This document shows, in pieces, positions 6,905-15,337 of a stretch of DNA of 28,179 bases; position 1 is the first letter of the stretch, and every line of letters starts with the position of its first letter. The stretch spans positions 1-28,179 of the forward strand of contig NZ_CALIMW010000095.1 of assembly GCF_938045405.1 (NCBI RefSeq), written 5' to 3'. A program made the position numbers and the translations under genes. Under the pieces are notes generated by a model, which saw only the letters and a list, made by a program, of their open reading frames with translations, searched no databases and had not been told where the DNA came from. Source of the DNA: an uncultured Campylobacter sp. (GTDB taxonomy: Bacteria > Campylobacterota > Campylobacteria > Campylobacterales > Campylobacteraceae).

Positions 6905-7631
6905 AATTCCATTTTGTACGCTGGATTTTTCTTGTCCTTATCTGGACGGCAGAGCCGCGCGCAGCGAGTATCTCTACATAAAAGACTGCGACTTCGAGTA
7001 TAATTCAAGCTTAGTGCAACACGGCTATCGCCGCTTCGGCAGGTATTTTCAAAAGCCCATTTGTGCGGGATGTGCGGAGTGCAAAAGTCTACGCGTCGAT
7101 GCCGCAAATTTTAAGTTTAGCAGATCGCACCGTCGCGTCTATAAAAATAATCGCACGACCGCCTATGTATGGCAATCTCGCCCGCTTTTAAACGATGCGC
7201 GTTTGGAGCTTTTCGCGCTCTATCACGACTACATGCATCTAAAAAAGGGCTGGCCTCTGCAAGAGATCGATTTTGAGCGATATGATGAAATTTACGTCCA
7301 GGGCCACGGCGACTTCGGCAAAGAAATCTCTTACTACGGCGAGGACGGACGGCTTATCTGCGTCGATCTCATCGATATCGTGGATGACGGCATTAGCTCG
7401 GTGTATTGCTACTACGATCCGTATCTGCCGCATCTAAGTCTGGGTAAATTTTCGCTTTTAAAACAGATCGAGTTCGCCCAAGATCTGGGGCTGCGCTGGA
7501 TATATTTGGGCTACGCGGTGAAGCAGTGCCCGAGCCTGGCGTATAAATTTAGCTACGAGCCGTATGAAATTTTAAACTCATACACAGAGCTAGACGTCCC
7601 CGCTGTGTGGGAGAGGCGCGTACAGAGATAA
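6897..7631 (+). CDS. bpt: Aspartate/glutamate leucyltransferase (N-end rule)
   Basis: This 244-residue aminoacyl-tRNA-protein transferase adds leucine from Leu-tRNA to proteins beginning with Asp or Glu, marking them for ClpS/ClpAP degradation. Visible family marks are the N-terminal Cys13 region (SCPYLDGRAARSEY), the clustered cysteines Cys56, Cys59 and Cys62 in ICAGCAECKSLRVD, the RSHRRVYKNN stretch, and the C-terminal WIYLGYAVKQCPSLAYK motif typical of ATE/Bpt enzymes. The length fits Bpt (230-250) rather than the longer eukaryotic ATE1. It overlaps the upstream small gene by 8 nt and ends the pycA operon. Confidence 0.92.
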   Translation: MTEIPFCTLDFSCPYLDGRAARSEYLYIKDCDFEYNSSLVQHGYRRFGRYFQKPICAGCAECKSLRVDAANFKFSRSHRRVYKNNRTTAYVWQSRPLLNDARLELFALYHDYMHLKKGWPLQEIDFERYDEIYVQGHGDFGKEISYYGEDGRLICVDLIDIVDDGISSVYCYYDPYLPHLSLGKFSLLKQIEFAQDLGLRWIYLGYAVKQCPSLAYKFSYEPYEILNSYTELDVPAVWERRVQR

Positions 7632-8151
7632 GGTTCTGCGCGCGGGTACCCCGAGCAGCCTAGACAGACATACGCGCTGTGCGGTACGTGGAAGGATAAG
7701 CTCCGCTCGCCCCCGCAGTCTATAAATACGGCGTGCGGTAGAGGTCATGCCGCCGCGCAAAATTCGCTCGCGCGCAGATAAGACGCGGTATGTTAAAAGC
7801 GCCTCGGCGTCAAATCTCGCGCTGAAATTTCGCGCGCTATGAGTCTTCAAGGCTTTTGAGTCACGGCAGGCGTTAAATTTTGCGCTGAAATTTAGCACCG
7901 CTCGGCCTGCGAAAATATCCGCGGCGAGGAAATTTAAGGCGATGGAATTTAAAATGAGGGCAGATGGATTTGCAAATTTTACGGCAGGCTCGGCATTTGC
8001 ATATTGCAAGACGACACACGCGACTTTTGGGCGTACTTGGCTCTTGAGTGCGCGCGAAAAAGGGCGATTAGTTTCGGCGCTGCAGCAACTAGCTTCGGTT
8101 CTTTAGCAGACACCGCCGCGTAAGCGGCGGAGCGAAAAGAAAGCGGCTGAT
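7632..8151. other. Convergent intergenic region without a credible gene
   Basis: These 520 bp lie between bpt (plus) and the beta-propeller gene (minus). The stretch is rich in GCGCG words. Minus-strand frames are open here but yield Ala/Arg-rich sequence without family motifs or ribosome sites, and one of them runs over the real gene at 8152, so I treat them as chance. A GC hairpin lies near the right end. No T-tract terminator is seen for either gene. Confidence 0.55.
8113..8130. repeat. GC hairpin with GTAA loop
   Basis: Perfect 7-bp stem CCGCCGC/GCGGCGG closing a 4-nt GTAA (GNRA-type) loop on the plus strand. It lies 22 bp past the stop of the minus-strand gene at 8152. There is no T-run on either strand, so it is not a standard terminator, but it could stabilise a 3' end. 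Confidence 0.6.
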
Positions 8152-8970
8152 TCAGGGTAAATTTATCAGTTCGACTTTGTTTTCCAGCGATTTTGGGATC
8201 AATAAAACCTTGCCGTCGCTTGAGATGTCCGCGGGCCTTTGCATCGCGCCGAGGTTTATTTTGCGTATCTGTCCGTTTGCATCGATACGCCAAATTTTAC
8301 CGCTTAAAAGGTCCTCACCCCAGTCGCTAACTAAAATTTCGCCGTTTTTTCCGCGCGCTATGCCGTAGAAAACCCCCTTCATATCGGCAAAGATCGAAAT
8401 TTCGCGAGATTTCAGATCCATGCTTAGCACGCGCCCCGGGACCTTTCCGCTAAGATCGAAGGTAGTGATCAGAAGCTTGTCGCCTTTGAGCAAAAGCGCG
8501 CCCGCATTGCCGAGCGATGGGTCGATGCGTGCGAACTCATCGTAGCTTTTTGCGTTTAAATTTATGCTGTAAATCACGCTGCGCGCATTATCGCTTGCGA
8601 GCAAAACCTCGCTGCCGAGCGCTACGATGTCGTTTAAAGCCTGCGCTCCCTCGATTTTTAGATTGAAAACCTCCTGACCTTTGCTAAAGCCTCTGATCGC
8701 GTCCAGATCGCATACGTATAGCACGTCGCCGATCTGCGCCATCCCGCCGGGATTTACCAGATCGTCTATAAAATTTGTCTCAACGACATTGGAATTTTTT
8801 ACGATCCTGCTTATAAAGCCGCTCCTGCCTAGCGAATCTTCGTTTTTGCCGCGATTTGCGATGTAAAAAGCGTCCTCAGTAATGAGCGAGCCCTCGGGCG
8901 CACTGAATCCATCGAGCTCCAAGCCGAAAAGCGCGCCCGCCAAGGCGCACGAAAGTAGAACTTTTTTCAT
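8152..8970 (-). CDS. Secreted SMP-30/NHL-like beta-propeller protein
   Basis: The 272-residue protein has a signal peptide (MKKVLLSCALAGALFGLE, cleavage near residue 16-18) and then repeated short beta-strand units such as DVLYVCDLDAIRGF, SEVLLASDNARSVIYSINL, DKLLITTFD, GEILVSDWGEDLLSGKIWRI and GKVLLIPKSLENKVELI. This pattern, with aspartate-rich turns after each strand set, is that of six-bladed propellers of the SMP-30/gluconolactonase/NHL type. It probably acts in the periplasm; the substrate or partner cannot be inferred. The ATG is preceded by AAGGAGAG at good distance. It stands alone, followed and preceded by long gene-free stretches, so it has its own transcription unit. Enzymatic activity is uncertain since binding propellers look the same. 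Confidence 0.72.
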   Translation of the reverse strand: MKKVLLSCALAGALFGLELDGFSAPEGSLITEDAFYIANRGKNEDSLGRSGFISRIVKNSNVVETNFIDDLVNPGGMAQIGDVLYVCDLDAIRGFSKGQEVFNLKIEGAQALNDIVALGSEVLLASDNARSVIYSINLNAKSYDEFARIDPSLGNAGALLLKGDKLLITTFDLSGKVPGRVLSMDLKSREISIFADMKGVFYGIARGKNGEILVSDWGEDLLSGKIWRIDANGQIRKINLGAMQRPADISSDGKVLLIPKSLENKVELINLP

Positions 8971-9729
8971 AATCTCTCCTTGATCTCGCCAAAATTTTAA
9001 GAATTTTAAAATTTTAAGGGAAGCGACGAGTGCTGGGTTAAAATTTTAAAATTCGCAGCGAGCTTTAATATGAGCGAAATTTAAACCCGCAGAGCAAATA
9101 AAAGCGCAATTTTAATTAAACAAAGCGGCTTAATCGGCAAAATTCTAGCGGGTCGGAAGGCCTTGCTTCGCGCGTCGTTTTTAATTTGATGCGTCGAAGC
9201 CAAAGTGAGTAGGTTTTGTACGCTTTGGTTTACGCCGCCACTCGTGGAATTACGCTGTAAAATTTAGCCACATCGCGCGGACCGTAAGTTTCGCATACGT
9301 AATTTATTTAGGCAGTTTCTTTAAAATTTTAATTCTACGAGCGGATATTCTTTTGCAAATTGTGGGCGTGATTTTGATTCGCAGATGAAAGCGTTACGTT
9401 TAAAGACGCCTCCGCTTTAAAATTTGATTTAATTTAAACAAAGTGTGATTAAAATGCGATTTAAATTTTATGTACCACGGGTGTAAATTGCGGTCGCGAA
9501 AAGAGAACCTGCCGCAAAAATTATTTAAAATTTGCAGTGCACAAAACGCCCTTTGAAATTTAAAAATTTTAAAACGAACCTAGGTACTTTTCAAAAATTT
9601 AATACACGAAATTCAAGTGCACGGACTAATCGCAACCGTTTGCTTGAATTTTAAATCGCAAAACTTAAATTATAGAATTTAACGCGCGCGCCGAAGCGGG
9701 AAGTGAAAATCTAAAGCGCTCTGGCTGAC
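8971..9729. other. 759-bp gene-free stretch
   Basis: No open frame with family motifs or a ribosome site is seen on either strand. The sequence holds many AAATTTTAAAATTT-like words and a few GC-rich islands (for example 9151-9300). In C. jejuni, as I recall, rpoN follows lptB; I find no sigma-54 remnant here. It also contains the leader of the beta-propeller gene at its left end. Confidence 0.55.
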
Positions 9730-10452
9730 TTAGATGCTAAAATCCTCGCCGAGGTAGAATTTGCGCACATTCGGATCGCTAGCTATCTCTTTTGCGGTGC
9801 CGCCGGCGAACAGCTCGCCGTCTTTGATGACGTAGGCGCGGTCGCAGATCGCAAGCGTTTCGCGGACATTGTGATCGGTTATGAGCACTCCGATGCCAAG
9901 ATCGCTTAAATCGCGCACGATGCTTTGGATGTCGTTAACGGCGATCGGATCGACGCCTGCAAACGGCTCGTCCAAAAGCAGAAATTTCGGCGTTATCATC
10001 AGGCTTCGCGCGATCTCGCAGCGTCTGCGCTCGCCGCCGCTTAGGCTTACGCCTTTGCGTTGGCGGATCGGCTCGATATTGAGTAGATTTAGCATCTCAT
10101 CGACTTTTTGCGAGGCTTCAGCCTTGTTTTTGTAGGTGATCTCCGCGGCGAGCATTAAATTTTCCTCTACGCTAAGCTCCTTAAAAACGCTACTTTCCTG
10201 CGGTAGGTAGCCTATGCCGAGCTTGGCGCGCTTGTGAAGCGGAACCTTTGCGATGCTGCACTCATCAAGCAATATATCGCCGCCGCTAGCGCTTATCAGC
10301 CCGCAGATCATATAAAACGTCGTGGTTTTGCCCGCTCCGTTGGGTCCTAGCAGCCCCACAATCTCGCCGTTGTAAAGCTCCAGCGAGATGCCCTTAATGA
10401 TCGGCGTGCCTTTTATGGTTTTTTTAAGACCCCTGACTTCCAGTTTATGCAT
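9730..10452 (-). CDS. lptB: LPS export ABC transporter ATPase
   Basis: This 240-residue ATPase is the cytoplasmic motor of the LptBFG complex that extracts lipopolysaccharide (lipooligosaccharide in Campylobacter) from the inner membrane. Motifs: Walker A GPNGAGKTT (36-44), Q-loop GYLPQESSVF (81-90), signature LSGGERRR (137-144), Walker B FLLLDEPFAGVDP (158-169), and the switch histidine in ITDHN (His194). YLPQE and the LSGGERRR signature distinguish LptB from most other ABC ATPases. Its start overlaps the end of tsaE by 8 nt, so it is the last gene of a three-gene unit with the S4-domain protein and tsaE. Confidence 0.95.
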   Translation of the reverse strand: MHKLEVRGLKKTIKGTPIIKGISLELYNGEIVGLLGPNGAGKTTTFYMICGLISASGGDILLDECSIAKVPLHKRAKLGIGYLPQESSVFKELSVEENLMLAAEITYKNKAEASQKVDEMLNLLNIEPIRQRKGVSLSGGERRRCEIARSLMITPKFLLLDEPFAGVDPIAVNDIQSIVRDLSDLGIGVLITDHNVRETLAICDRAYVIKDGELFAGGTAKEIASDPNVRKFYLGEDFSI

Positions 10453-10852
10453 AGCTTACCTCGTATTTTCGCCCTTGCGCGTGCGGCGTGATCCTCACTA
10501 CGCAAAAATCAAGCTCATATTTTTTAAGTAAATTTATCAAATTTTCATCCGCCCATTCGATCAGATGAAGCCCCTCTTCAAATAAATTTTCAAATAGTCC
10601 GTTTTTTAAAATCCCCTCGCAGCCGCCGTTGTAGATGTCGTAATGATAAATTTGTCCGTAGTTTTGCATGATCGAAAATGTAGGCGAGCTCACGTGCTCG
10701 TCTAACCCGTGAGCCCGCACGATCGCGCGCGCAAGCGTCGTTTTGCCGCTGGCAAGATCGCCTATTAGCAAGATTATGCCGCTTTTTGGCAGAGCTTGCA
10801 CGAGGCGTGAAATTTCATCCTCGCCGCAGACGAGTTCAAAGCTCTTGGGCAT
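10445..10852 (-). CDS. tsaE: tRNA t6A biosynthesis ATPase TsaE
   Basis: This 135-residue P-loop protein works with TsaB and TsaD to make N6-threonylcarbamoyladenosine at position 37 of ANN-decoding tRNAs. Motifs: Walker A GDLASGKTTL (31-40), the family SSPTFSIM motif (55-62), HYDIY near 70-74, and LIEWAD near 97-102. Length is typical. It overlaps lptB by 8 nt and the upstream S4-domain gene by 17 nt, so the three are co-translated. The order S4 protein, tsaE, lptB matches what I recall from C. jejuni. Confidence 0.94.
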   Translation of the reverse strand: MPKSFELVCGEDEISRLVQALPKSGIILLIGDLASGKTTLARAIVRAHGLDEHVSSPTFSIMQNYGQIYHYDIYNGGCEGILKNGLFENLFEEGLHLIEWADENLINLLKKYELDFCVVRITPHAQGRKYEVSYA

Positions 10853-11081
10853 ACTTTGCTTGCTCGCTTTTGGGCGTATTTTTCGCGCTAGGAAAGGCTA
10901 GGACTTTAAAGCTTTGTTTTCTATCCAAAAAGCTTATCGTGATTATGTCGCCGATTTTAAGCTCTTTGGCGGGCTTTGCTACGACGCCGTTTACGGCTAC
11001 GACGCCGCTTTTGCACATATCTTCGCTGATGGCGCGCCGCTTAGTGATATTTACTGCGTTTAAAAATTTATCGATTCTCAT
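10836..11081 (-). CDS. S4-domain RNA-binding protein (RqcP/Hsp15-like)
   Basis: The 81-residue protein from the ATG at 11081 begins MRIDKFLNAVNITKRR, the classic start of an S4 fold, followed by SEDMCKSGVVAVNGVVAKPAKELKIGDII. It binds RNA, and relatives (RqcP, Hsp15/HslR) bind the 50S subunit carrying peptidyl-tRNA in ribosome-associated quality control. A longer open frame reaches 11231, but that part would overlap argG and has no S4 homology, so 11081 is the start. Its last 17 nt overlap tsaE. It is divergent from argG, with 88 bp between the two starts. Confidence 0.87.
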   Translation of the reverse strand: MRIDKFLNAVNITKRRAISEDMCKSGVVAVNGVVAKPAKELKIGDIITISFLDRKQSFKVLAFPSAKNTPKSEQAKYAQEL

Positions 11082-11131
11082 AGGCGTGAGTTTAGCGATA
11101 TTTGCCTTAAAAGCAACTATTAAACTATTTT

Positions 11132-11140
11132 TGGTAGAAT
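11132..11140 (+). promoter_or_regulatory. argG: Extended -10 promoter for argG
   Basis: TGGTAGAAT fits TGnTATAAT with one mismatch. It lies 29 nt before the argG ATG; a GTAAAGGA ribosome site follows at 11156-11163. Confidence 0.65.
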
Positions 11141-11169
11141 TTCGCCAAATTTTACGTAAAGGATTTGAG

Positions 11170-12393
11170 ATGGCAAAAAAAGATGTAAAAAAGGTCGTTT
11201 TGGCGTATTCTGGAGGACTTGATACTAGCATTATTTTAAAGTGGCTCGGCGATACTTACGGCTGCGATGTGGTGACTTTCACCGCAGATATCGGCCAGAA
11301 CGAGGATTTGGAGCCGATCAAAAACAAAGCTGTGAAACTGGGCATCAAAAAGGAAAATATCTTCGTAGAGGATCTGCGCGAGGAATTTGTGCGCGATTAC
11401 GTATTTCCGATGTTTCGCGCAAACGCAGTTTATGAGGGCGAGTATCTTTTAGGCACATCGATCGCGCGCCCGTTGATCGCTAAAAAGCTAGTTGAAATTG
11501 CTAAAAAAACCGGTGCGGACGCCATAAGCCACGGTGCGACCGGTAAGGGTAACGACCAAGTTCGCTTCGAGCTTGGCGCATATGCGCTAAATCCCGATAT
11601 TAAGGTGATTGCGCCGTGGAGGCTGTGGGATCTGAACTCTCGCGAGAAGCTGCTTGCTTACGCTAAGAAAAACGGCATCGATATCGCTTCAAAGCCCGGC
11701 AAGTCGCCGTATTCGATGGATGCGAATATCCTTCACATCTCCTACGAGGGCTTGGTGCTGGAAGATCCTGCCCATGCGCCTGAGGAGGATATGTGGCGAT
11801 GGACCGTAAGCCCTAAAAATGCGCCAGATAAGAGCGAGATCATCGAGATCGAATACAAGCAGGGCGATCCCGTAAAGCTAAACGGCAAGACGCTTAAACC
11901 GCACGAGATGCTAGCAGCGCTTAACGAGCTTGGCGCTAAAAACGGCATCGGCAGGCTCGATCTAGTAGAAAATCGCTACGTCGGCATGAAGAGCCGCGGC
12001 TGCTACGAAACTCCGGGCGGCACGATCATGCTAAAGGCTCACCGCGCGATCGAGAGTATCACGCTAGATCGCGGCGCGGCGCATCTAAAAGACGATCTAA
12101 TGCCGCGCTACGCCGAGCTTATCTACAACGGCTTTTGGTTCAGCCCGGAGCGCTTGCTGCTTCAAGAACTGATAAATAAATCCCAAGAGCACGTAAACGG
12201 CAAGGTTAAGCTAGAGCTTTATAAGGGCAACGTGACCGTGCTGGGCAGGGAGAGCAAGAGTGATAGCTTGTTTAATACAGATTTTGTGACGTTCGAAGAG
12301 GACAAGGTTTTCAATCAAAAAGACGGCGACGGATTTATCAAGCTAAGCGCGCTAAGATTTATCATCGCAGGCAAGAACGGACGCAAGCTTTAG
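11170..12393 (+). CDS. argG: Argininosuccinate synthase
   Basis: This 407-residue enzyme joins citrulline and aspartate using ATP to form argininosuccinate in arginine synthesis. It shows the PP-loop VVLAYSGGLDTSI near residue 10-20, the SHGATGKGNDQVRFE motif around 115-130, the KSPYSMDANILH stretch, and a typical C-terminal half with GRLDLVENRYVGMKSRG. The frame stays open far upstream, but homology begins at MAKKDVKKVVLAYSGG and AAAGGA lies 7 nt before this ATG, so 11170 is the start. It is divergent from the S4-tsaE-lptB unit and followed after 172 bp by rplI. argG next to rplI, hslV, hslU and era is the same order as I recall in C. jejuni. Confidence 0.97.
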   Translation: MAKKDVKKVVLAYSGGLDTSIILKWLGDTYGCDVVTFTADIGQNEDLEPIKNKAVKLGIKKENIFVEDLREEFVRDYVFPMFRANAVYEGEYLLGTSIARPLIAKKLVEIAKKTGADAISHGATGKGNDQVRFELGAYALNPDIKVIAPWRLWDLNSREKLLAYAKKNGIDIASKPGKSPYSMDANILHISYEGLVLEDPAHAPEEDMWRWTVSPKNAPDKSEIIEIEYKQGDPVKLNGKTLKPHEMLAALNELGAKNGIGRLDLVENRYVGMKSRGCYETPGGTIMLKAHRAIESITLDRGAAHLKDDLMPRYAELIYNGFWFSPERLLLQELINKSQEHVNGKVKLELYKGNVTVLGRESKSDSLFNTDFVTFEEDKVFNQKDGDGFIKLSALRFIIAGKNGRKL

Positions 12394-12522
12394 CTGAAAT
12401 TTTGCCGCAGGGCGGACGGGCAAATTTCGCAAAACGAAATTTTAAAATTATCGGAAAAGCGCGAGCGGCTGCGGGCAAATTTCATAAAATTTCACGAAAT
12501 TTTAGATCCGTCCGCGCCGCTT

Positions 12523-12544
12523 ATAAAATTTTATAAATTTAAGG
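12523..12544 (+). promoter_or_regulatory. rplI leader element, shared with era
   Basis: The 22 nt at 12523-12544 are identical to 15338-15359 upstream of era. The element includes most of the 16-bp palindrome TTATAAAATTTTATAA (12521-12536) and ends in ATTTAAGG. It may carry a -10 (TATAAA) plus leader sequence; in rplI a second AAAGGA nearer the ATG is the likely ribosome site. Confidence 0.5.
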
Positions 12545-12565
12545 CTAAATTTAAAAGGATAATGG

Positions 12566-13009
12566 ATGAAAGTATTATTGATCAAAGACGTTAAGGGGCT
12601 CGGAAAGGCGGGCGAGGTAAAGGAGGTCAAGGACGGCTACGGCAACAACTTCCTAATCGGCAAAGGTTACGCCAAAGCCGCTACGACTGAGGTTTTGCGT
12701 AAATTTGAAGCGGATAAGAAAAAGCAAGCCGAGCTAGAAAAATACGAGGTCGCAAGCTTGCAAAAACTAGCCGAGGAGCTAGCTAAGATCCGCGTAAAGA
12801 TCGTAAAGCAGACGGGCGAGAGCGGCGCGCTTTTCGGCTCGGTGACCAAAGATGAGATCGCAACCGCGCTAAAAGAGCAAAAGGGGATCGAAATCGATAA
12901 GAAAATTTTAGAGACCGAGGCTATCAAAACGACCGGGATCTACGACGTAAATGCCAAGCTAAAGCACGGTATAAGCGCTAAATTTGAGATAGAGGTGGCT
13001 AGTGTTTGA
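12566..13009 (+). CDS. rplI: Ribosomal protein bL9
   Basis: This 147-residue large-subunit protein has the canonical N-domain MKVLLIKDVKGLGKAGEVKE followed by VKDGYGNNFLIGKGYAKAAT, a long connecting helix (about 45-75, FEADKKKQAELEKYEVAS) and a C-terminal domain ending KFEIEVASV. bL9 stretches from the L1 stalk base toward the neighbouring ribosome and helps keep reading frame. An AAAGGA site lies 6 nt before the ATG. It overlaps the GTG start of hslV by 8 nt. Confidence 0.97.
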   Translation: MKVLLIKDVKGLGKAGEVKEVKDGYGNNFLIGKGYAKAATTEVLRKFEADKKKQAELEKYEVASLQKLAEELAKIRVKIVKQTGESGALFGSVTKDEIATALKEQKGIEIDKKILETEAIKTTGIYDVNAKLKHGISAKFEIEVASV

Positions 13010-13550
13010 AGCGACTACCATTTTAGCCTACAAAGGCGCGAAGGCCTCTGTCATCGGCGGTGACGGGCAGGTGACGTTCGGAAACACCGTCCTAAAGGGC
13101 AACGCGACTAAAATTCGAAAGATCGGCAAAGATGGGGGCGTCCTAGCGGGCTTTGCGGGCAGCACCGCCGATGCGTTTAATCTTTTTGATATGTTTGAGA
13201 AGTGCTTAGATGGCGCAAAGGGCGATCTTTTAAGGGCGGTGATAGAATTTAGCAAGCAGTGGCGCAAGGATAAGTATCTGCGAAAGCTCGAAGCGATGAT
13301 GCTGGTGCTGGACCGCAAAAATATCTTTCTGCTTAGCGGTACGGGCGATGTGGTAGAGCCGGACGACGGCAAGATCGCAGCGATCGGAAGCGGCGGAAAT
13401 TACGCTCTTAGCGCGGCGCGAGCTTTGGATAAATTTGCAAGCCTAGACGAAGAGGAGCTCGTAAAGCAGAGCCTTAAGATCGCGGGCGAGATTTGCATTT
13501 ACACGAATGAAAACATCAAAACATACGTAATTTGGGACGAAAAGAGATGA
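13002..13550 (+). CDS. hslV: ATP-dependent protease peptidase subunit HslV
   Basis: This 182-residue threonine protease forms the proteolytic core of HslUV (ClpQY). The start is GTG inside the end of rplI. The leader MFEA precedes TTILAYKG, so Thr5 is the mature catalytic nucleophile after propeptide removal; GDGQVTFGN and the GSGGNYALSAARAL motif are characteristic of the family. Its stop overlaps the hslU start (ATGATG). The three genes rplI, hslV and hslU are translationally linked. Confidence 0.96.
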   Translation: MFEATTILAYKGAKASVIGGDGQVTFGNTVLKGNATKIRKIGKDGGVLAGFAGSTADAFNLFDMFEKCLDGAKGDLLRAVIEFSKQWRKDKYLRKLEAMMLVLDRKNIFLLSGTGDVVEPDDGKIAAIGSGGNYALSAARALDKFASLDEEELVKQSLKIAGEICIYTNENIKTYVIWDEKR

Positions 13551-14866
13551 TGACGCCAAAGCAGATCGTAGAGAAACTAGACGAATATATAATCGGACAA
13601 AATAGCGCAAAACGCACGATAGCGGTGGCTTTGCGAAATCGCTACCGCAGAATGGCGCTTGAAGATGAGATGAAAAACGAGGTGATGCCCAAAAACATCC
13701 TAATGATCGGATCTACCGGCGTGGGCAAGACCGAGATCGCTCGCAGGCTTTCGAAGATGTTCGGGCTTCCTTTTATCAAGGTCGAGGCGAGCAAATATAC
13801 TGAAGTAGGCTTCGTGGGGCGCGACGTGGAGAGCATGGTGCGCGATCTGGCTGCCGCGTCGGTAAATTTAGTGCGCGGCGAGGAATTTGAAAAAAACAAA
13901 GACAAGATCGATGATTACATCAAGCGTAAAATTTTAGAAAAAGTCCTTCCGCCGCTTCCGCGCGGAGCGAGCGAGGAGAAGGTCGCAGATTACGAAAAGA
14001 GCTACGAAAAGATGGCGACCAAGCTCGAGCGCGGCGATCTGGATGATCTTAGCATCGAGATTGAAGTGAGCGAAAACGCGCTTGAGTCAAATCCAAATTT
14101 GCCGCCCGAGATGGCGAATATGCAGGAAAGCTTCATCAAAGTAATCGGAATTTCGACGCGCAAAAGCAAAAAAGAGATGAAGGTAAAAGACGCCAAAGTT
14201 GCCCTTAAAAGCGAGGCTAGCGAGAAGGTCCTCGATATGGAGAGCATCAAGGCCGAAGCCGTTAGGCGCGCGCAAAACGAGGGCATTATCTTTATCGATG
14301 AGATCGATAAGGTGGCGGTCTCAAGCGGAAATAGCGGCAGGCAGGATCCGAGCAAAGAGGGCGTGCAGCGCGATCTGCTTCCGATCGTGGAGGGCAGTAG
14401 CGTAAGCACGAAATTCGGCAATATCGACACCGATCACATCCTTTTTATCGCCGCGGGCGCCTTTCATATCAGCAAGCCGAGCGATCTCATACCCGAACTT
14501 CAGGGGCGCTTCCCGCTTCGCGTCGAGCTTGACAGCTTGGACGAGGCGGCGCTGTGTGAAATTTTAACGAAGCCAAAAAATTCGCTTCTTAAGCAGTACT
14601 CGGCGCTTTTAAAGACCGAGGGCGTGGAGTTGGAATTTAGCGAGGACGGGGTCAAGGCGATCGCGAAATTTGCGGCGAGTACGAACGAAAAAGTCGAAGA
14701 CATCGGCGCTAGAAGGCTACATACGATAATGGAAAAGGTGCTTGAGGATATCAGCTTCGAAGCGGATAAGTTTAAAGGGCAAAAGATCGTCGTGGATGAA
14801 AAGCTCGTAAGCGAAAAGCTCGCAGACATCGCAAGCGACGAGGATCTAGCGAAATACATTTTATAA
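13547..14866 (+). CDS. hslU: ATP-dependent protease ATPase subunit HslU
   Basis: This 439-residue AAA+ unfoldase feeds HslV. It starts MMTPKQIVEKLDEYIIGQ; Walker A is GSTGVGKTE (55-63) and Walker B is GIIFIDEIDK. The I-domain, rich in charged residues, separates the two, and sensor 2 (GARRLHTIMEK) comes near the end. The C-terminus DLAKYIL is the tail that docks into HslV. Two tandem ATGs (13547, 13550) are possible starts; the first overlaps the hslV stop and is chosen. No strong terminator is visible after it. Confidence 0.96.
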   Translation: MMTPKQIVEKLDEYIIGQNSAKRTIAVALRNRYRRMALEDEMKNEVMPKNILMIGSTGVGKTEIARRLSKMFGLPFIKVEASKYTEVGFVGRDVESMVRDLAAASVNLVRGEEFEKNKDKIDDYIKRKILEKVLPPLPRGASEEKVADYEKSYEKMATKLERGDLDDLSIEIEVSENALESNPNLPPEMANMQESFIKVIGISTRKSKKEMKVKDAKVALKSEASEKVLDMESIKAEAVRRAQNEGIIFIDEIDKVAVSSGNSGRQDPSKEGVQRDLLPIVEGSSVSTKFGNIDTDHILFIAAGAFHISKPSDLIPELQGRFPLRVELDSLDEAALCEILTKPKNSLLKQYSALLKTEGVELEFSEDGVKAIAKFAASTNEKVEDIGARRLHTIMEKVLEDISFEADKFKGQKIVVDEKLVSEKLADIASDEDLAKYIL

Positions 14867-15175
14867 GGCGGCGCGGTAGCTGCTCTTAGAATTCTGCAGA
14901 GTCGCGGAATTTTGCAGTTTTTAAATTTACAAAGTGCTAGAATCTTAGGTATGAAATTTAGCGAAATTTTAAAATGCGCAGAAATTTTATCTTTTTAAAT
15001 TTGACGATGCTTTAAAATTTTAAGTCTGTAAAATTTCAAGAACGATCTAAATTCTATGCAGTGCCGACTATATATAATGTTGTCGTGGGATAGAATTTAA
15101 AATTTCGCGATCAATTTATGAAGTTGCGGAATTTGCGGCTAGTAGAATTTGGGATAGATAAAATTTTGCGCCGAG

Positions 15176-15227
15176 GCGGGTAAAATTTATCGCTACCGCG
15201 CGGCTTGAAATTTTAAATTTTACCCGC
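15176..15227. repeat. Perfect 14-bp inverted repeat
   Basis: Left arm GCGGGTAAAATTTA at 15176-15189, right arm TAAATTTTACCCGC at 15214-15227, with a 24-nt loop. It is not followed by a T-run on the plus strand, so it is not an ordinary terminator. Confidence 0.85.
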
Positions 15228-15337
15228 TTATATGATGGCGGAATTTCAAATTTCAGCCGCTCGTGCAAGAGCCGGCCTGCACAAAACGAGATTTTAGAAT
15301 TTGCTTCCTAGAGCTTAACGTTGCGGCCGTGAGCAGA

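Noticed and set aside
7590..8009. Minus-strand 139-codon open frame after bpt
   Set aside because: It is Ala/Arg-rich with no motif, overlaps the end of bpt, and has no good ribosome site; likely open by chance in GC-rich DNA.
7979..8293. Minus-strand 104-codon open frame
   Set aside because: It overlaps the well-supported beta-propeller gene on the same strand in another frame and has basic low-complexity composition.
9151..9215. Weak inverted repeat GCTTCG/CGAAGC around 9166-9210
   Set aside because: Only six perfect pairs with an imperfect interior; not stronger than expected in this composition.
10786..11169. In-frame upstream extension of argG
   Set aside because: It would overlap tsaE and the S4-domain gene on the other strand; homology, ribosome site and promoter all place the start at 11170.
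11082..11231. Upstream extension of the S4-domain protein
   Set aside because: It runs across the argG promoter and start, and the S4 fold begins exactly at MRIDKFL (11081).
14880..14930. Possible terminator after hslU
   Set aside because: Only 5-bp stems (CTGCA/TGCAG or AATTC/GAATT) with large loops can be drawn before the TTTTT; too weak to call.
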